Source: Fasciolopsis buskii (taxonomy: Eukaryota > Platyhelminthes > Trematoda > Plagiorchiida > Fasciolidae). Taken from it: 64,000 nt of DNA. The notes under the pieces are model-generated. The model worked only from the letters and a program-made list of their open reading frames with translations, had not been told where the DNA came from and made no database searches. This document shows, in pieces, positions 61,617-64,000 of the stretch (positions are counted from its first letter, which is position 1; every line of letters begins with the position of its first letter). The position numbers and the translations under genes were made by a program. The stretch covers positions 1 to 64,000 of the forward strand of contig LUCM01003457.1 in assembly GCA_008360955.1 (NCBI GenBank). Reading direction: 5' to 3'.

Positions 61617-61769
61617 CAATTTCGGATTGTCCCGAATTACCTCCTCACAGGCGACTCGCATCTGACCCGGATCATGAACCAAAATCCAATTATTCTCCTC
61701 AGCCAACTGACGAACGTCAAACGTGTTGGTACCGACTTCAGAATCAGATTTCATGAGCAGCTGTAACAG
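61617..61769 (-). CDS. GATB: Glutamyl-tRNA(Gln) amidotransferase subunit B, internal exon
   Basis: A 153-base exon, phase 0 at both ends. Its acceptor is GTTTGCTTTCCAG (an alternative CAG three codons in is also in frame) and its donor is TTG|GTATGT. It encodes Leu-Leu-x-Lys at the start, then Gln-Leu-Ala-Glu-Glu-Asn-Asn-Trp, an Asp-Pro-Gly-Gln-Met turn and Cys-Glu-Glu-Val-Ile-Arg-Asp-Asn-Pro-Lys. The last part corresponds to the conserved E-x-V-I/L-x-x-N-P-K helix end of the GatB/YqeY C-terminal domain. The next residues in the family, V-x-x-Y-x-x-G-K-x-K, are exactly those of the exon at 38796-38948. This domain contacts the tRNA in the GatCAB complex. Earlier exons, with the catalytic cradle, are not in the remaining 2.2 kb. 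Confidence 0.85.
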
Positions 61770-61944
61770 CTGGAAAGCAAACCAGGAGAATCGTACAAGA
61801 ATGTACTAAGTTTTGAAATGTCATAGTCATGTTTTTATCGAATGTAAACGGCCGATAAAGGTTAGAGATAAAAGATGCAAGCTAGAGTAATACTACGCGC
61901 ATAACTTCTAATCAGTATCAGATTATATTATGCACAAAGAAATT

Positions 61945-62295
61945 GTAAGTAGTATCTGGATGAATGAACAAAATTTTTCGGAAGCACAAGATTGATTTCG
62001 CGGTTAGTGTTGCTTGTCAGGTATGTGTACCCGGTACTCTCTTGTCCAAACATCTTCATAATTTTGCCCTGCTTACTGCTATTTCTCACCGGAATCTAAT
62101 TTGTAGCGTTAGGAACTTACATGGAGGCTTTTTGTTGAAGAGTACACAGAAGAACCACAACTGTAGTCCGTTGATAAGGTTGGCTCAGTCCAACTGACAA
62201 AGAAGTATCGGGGATTTGCAGTTGTGGTTCTTCTATGAACTTTTCAACGAAGAGCTTCCATGCACACTCCTGACGACAAAAATTAGATTCACGTC
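61945..62295 (-). mobile_element. Hammerhead-family repeat, copy E, with palindromic arms
   Basis: On the minus strand, GGACAAGAGAG and GTACC lead to CTGACAAG, stem II GCAA/CCGC around CACTAA, and an intact CGAAA (61999-62022 region), followed by the family 3' segment TTTTTGTTCATTCATCC and GATACTACTTAC. Upstream, arms at 62092-62164 and 62217-62290 are about 78% identical inverted repeats. Each matches the 5' part of copy A at 25.85-25.93 kb, so this copy contains a head-to-head duplication. Two core changes make cleavage unlikely. Confidence 0.55.
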
Positions 62296-63283
62296 TTATT
62301 GAATGAGAACTGGCAAATCTTTTCGACGATAACCTGCAAACTTTGGACGCATCTAGTGAGCAAATACGTTATAAATTTAGTCGATATCCCATTTTACCTA
62401 CCATATGTACGTCTCACCTAGGACGCAGCTCCAGCTCCCTAGGAAGAACAATGTAAGACCTATCCATAACACTTTAAAACATGTATTGTTACAAATCCAG
62501 CGCCAATAAACAATGGCATTTGATGGGTCCGCCACTATCCTTCGGTGACTTTCTGGTCATTTTGATGGGGCGTCCGGCAACTTCGGTATGGAATCGCTTT
62601 CACCTTAGTTCAAGAAGCTATAGAATTTCAAGGTCAGCATCCACTGGTTAGGTAACTCATGTAAATATCATGCCAGGAAATGAAACATTTTGGATAACGT
62701 CAAGATTCGGACCGTGACATGATTTTATATGAAGTTACGTCAGACTGGCAGAAGACCACTGCGTTCACAATAACAGGTTTGCCAAATTCTGGTAGAGCGA
62801 AACACAAAACTGTTTTCGGAGGACCTGCCATTTCGTTATATCGTCAGCTTTCATATAACCAGCGAAATATCCATGCTGCATTCTTGTTTGATTTATATCC
62901 AAGCCTTTCTTTATTTTATTTGTGTGAGAATAAACAACTTAAACGGGAAAAGACGCTCGATAACTTGACCGAAGGATCCCCTTCTAGAAATGCTATTTTT
63001 ATAAGGATTCTCCAGGTCATCACATGCCATACATCCATCAACAAAATTGGCGGGTGGCCACAGTAAGGGAATAGATATTTTCTACAACTGTAGATTCTCT
63101 GTTTATTGTACAATTAGTTCACAGCACACATCTGCTAACATTTGGATTGTTTAAATGTTATTCAACTTTATCGAGACAATGGCGTATCGAATATTGGTAT
63201 TAGTTTGCGTCGGGATTAGAGAATGGAACTTCTGTCGCAAAATCTTAGCACTAATAAAAGTAACTCTGTGTGTGTACTTGCAG
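62296..63283. other. No identified gene
   Basis: Contains a plus-strand frame at 62719-63066 with no clear borders or domain. No further GATB exon was found on the minus strand in this stretch or in the rest of the window. Confidence 0.4.
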
Positions 63284-63495
63284 ATGGGATTGACTTCCAC
63301 TATGAAAGACATTCTCTTGCCATGGTCTATTCGCTAAATACAATGCAAATGGTGGCCTTGTGCAATGTTAAACGCTGGAAAGGCTTTAAAAACAAAATTT
63401 CAAATTTACCAACAGTTAGTTATCCGCTGCATTGTCCATTGAAGATTTCGCCATTTCTTGATCACTGCTTCCCTGTCACGAAAACGACGCATGAG
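63284..63495 (+). CDS. Candidate internal exon, unknown protein
   Basis: Bounded by a good acceptor (GTGTGTACTTGCAG) and donor (GAG|GTAAAC, 63496). Only one phase is open: two bases completing a codon, then 70 codons ending in phase 0. The product includes Gly-Ile-Asp-Phe-His-Tyr-Glu-Arg-His-Ser-Leu-Ala-Met-Val-Tyr-Ser, which faintly recalls a WD40 blade, then a Lys-rich and a Pro/Cys-rich part. It is on the plus strand, opposite GATB, so it would be a separate gene continuing past the window or nested in a GATB intron. Confidence 0.4.
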
Positions 63496-64000
63496 GTAAA
63501 CGCGGTGTGCCTAAATGACCTTGACGAACAACCAACTGTGATGTGAGTCAAAATCCTTCCTACGGAAAATTTTTCCGGTCGTGATCAACCATGATTATTA
63601 GACATCAGTTAACAAATAATTATCTTCAGCTTATAAATGCAGGCGTAATCACGGCTGAGAAACTCAGTAATAATTAGTGTTTCTGTTGGTCAAGCAAGTT
63701 TGTTAACAACTATAAATGCAAGTTAGGGAAAATCCTAAGAGCTTCTCAAAAACCCATGAGATTTTCATGCTTCAACAGAATTTCATTTATCTTCACGTGC
63801 AGCTACAACAACGTAGGTCACCCATTTTTAACTGGCCCCATTCAAGTTATACCCATTAGCGGACTGACTAATAGGCATAACTTGGGACACCTGTGAATAA
63901 ATTTGACATTTGCTGACGCTTCTTCATACCTCCATAGTAACAGAACCACAAGAATATTAGCAGAGGAAACTCTTGAATGAGCCACAAACTGAGAGAAATA
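63496..64000. other. Window end, nothing recognised
   Basis: AT-rich DNA, possibly intron of the plus-strand candidate above. Confidence 0.4.

Overview
This window looks like nuclear DNA of a repeat-rich metazoan, most likely a parasitic flatworm of the trematode type. The evidence is AT-rich sequence, short coding exons with consensus GT-AG borders separated by very long introns, no operons or bacterial-style genes, a degenerate RTE-clade retrotransposon of the kind common in flukes, tRNA-derived SINE-like sequences, and dispersed hammerhead-ribozyme-like repeats. The species cannot be fixed from the sequence alone. No intact tRNA, rRNA, CRISPR array or viral genome was seen.

Layout. 0-16 kb: the last two exons of a plus-strand gene (2206-2482 and 12868-13250). 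They are joined by a 10.4 kb intron with matching phase and end in a class I PDZ-ligand-like C-terminus; the rest of that gene lies upstream. A tRNA-derived SINE sits at about 1.13-1.31 kb. 16-38 kb: no firmly identified gene, but SINE-like relics, an RTE 3' end (28.2 kb), a Penelope-like stem-loop (28.0 kb), a 218 bp near-perfect palindrome flanked by a target-site-like direct repeat (33.8-34.1 kb), and two hammerhead-like repeats (26.1 and 37.3 kb). 38.8-61.8 kb: the 3' end of a minus-strand GatB gene (mitochondrial glutamyl-tRNA(Gln) amidotransferase subunit B). Its two visible exons (61617-61769 and 38796-38948) join in phase 0 across a 22.7 kb intron. That intron holds a dead RTE element (about 46.45-49.9 kb), more hammerhead-like copies, SINE-like pieces, and a cluster of minus-strand exon-like ORFs (57.4-60 kb) that may be a nested gene or alternative 3' exons. 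61.8-64 kb: a palindromic hammerhead-family copy and a plus-strand exon candidate (63284-63495).

The two firm gene fragments are unrelated in function. Most of the remainder is transposable-element debris. The strongest unusual signals are the five-copy hammerhead-like family, the palindromic insertion and the large repeat-filled GatB intron. Many open frames here are shadows or chance; those kept as candidates have splice signals or codon-position bias, with confidence set accordingly.
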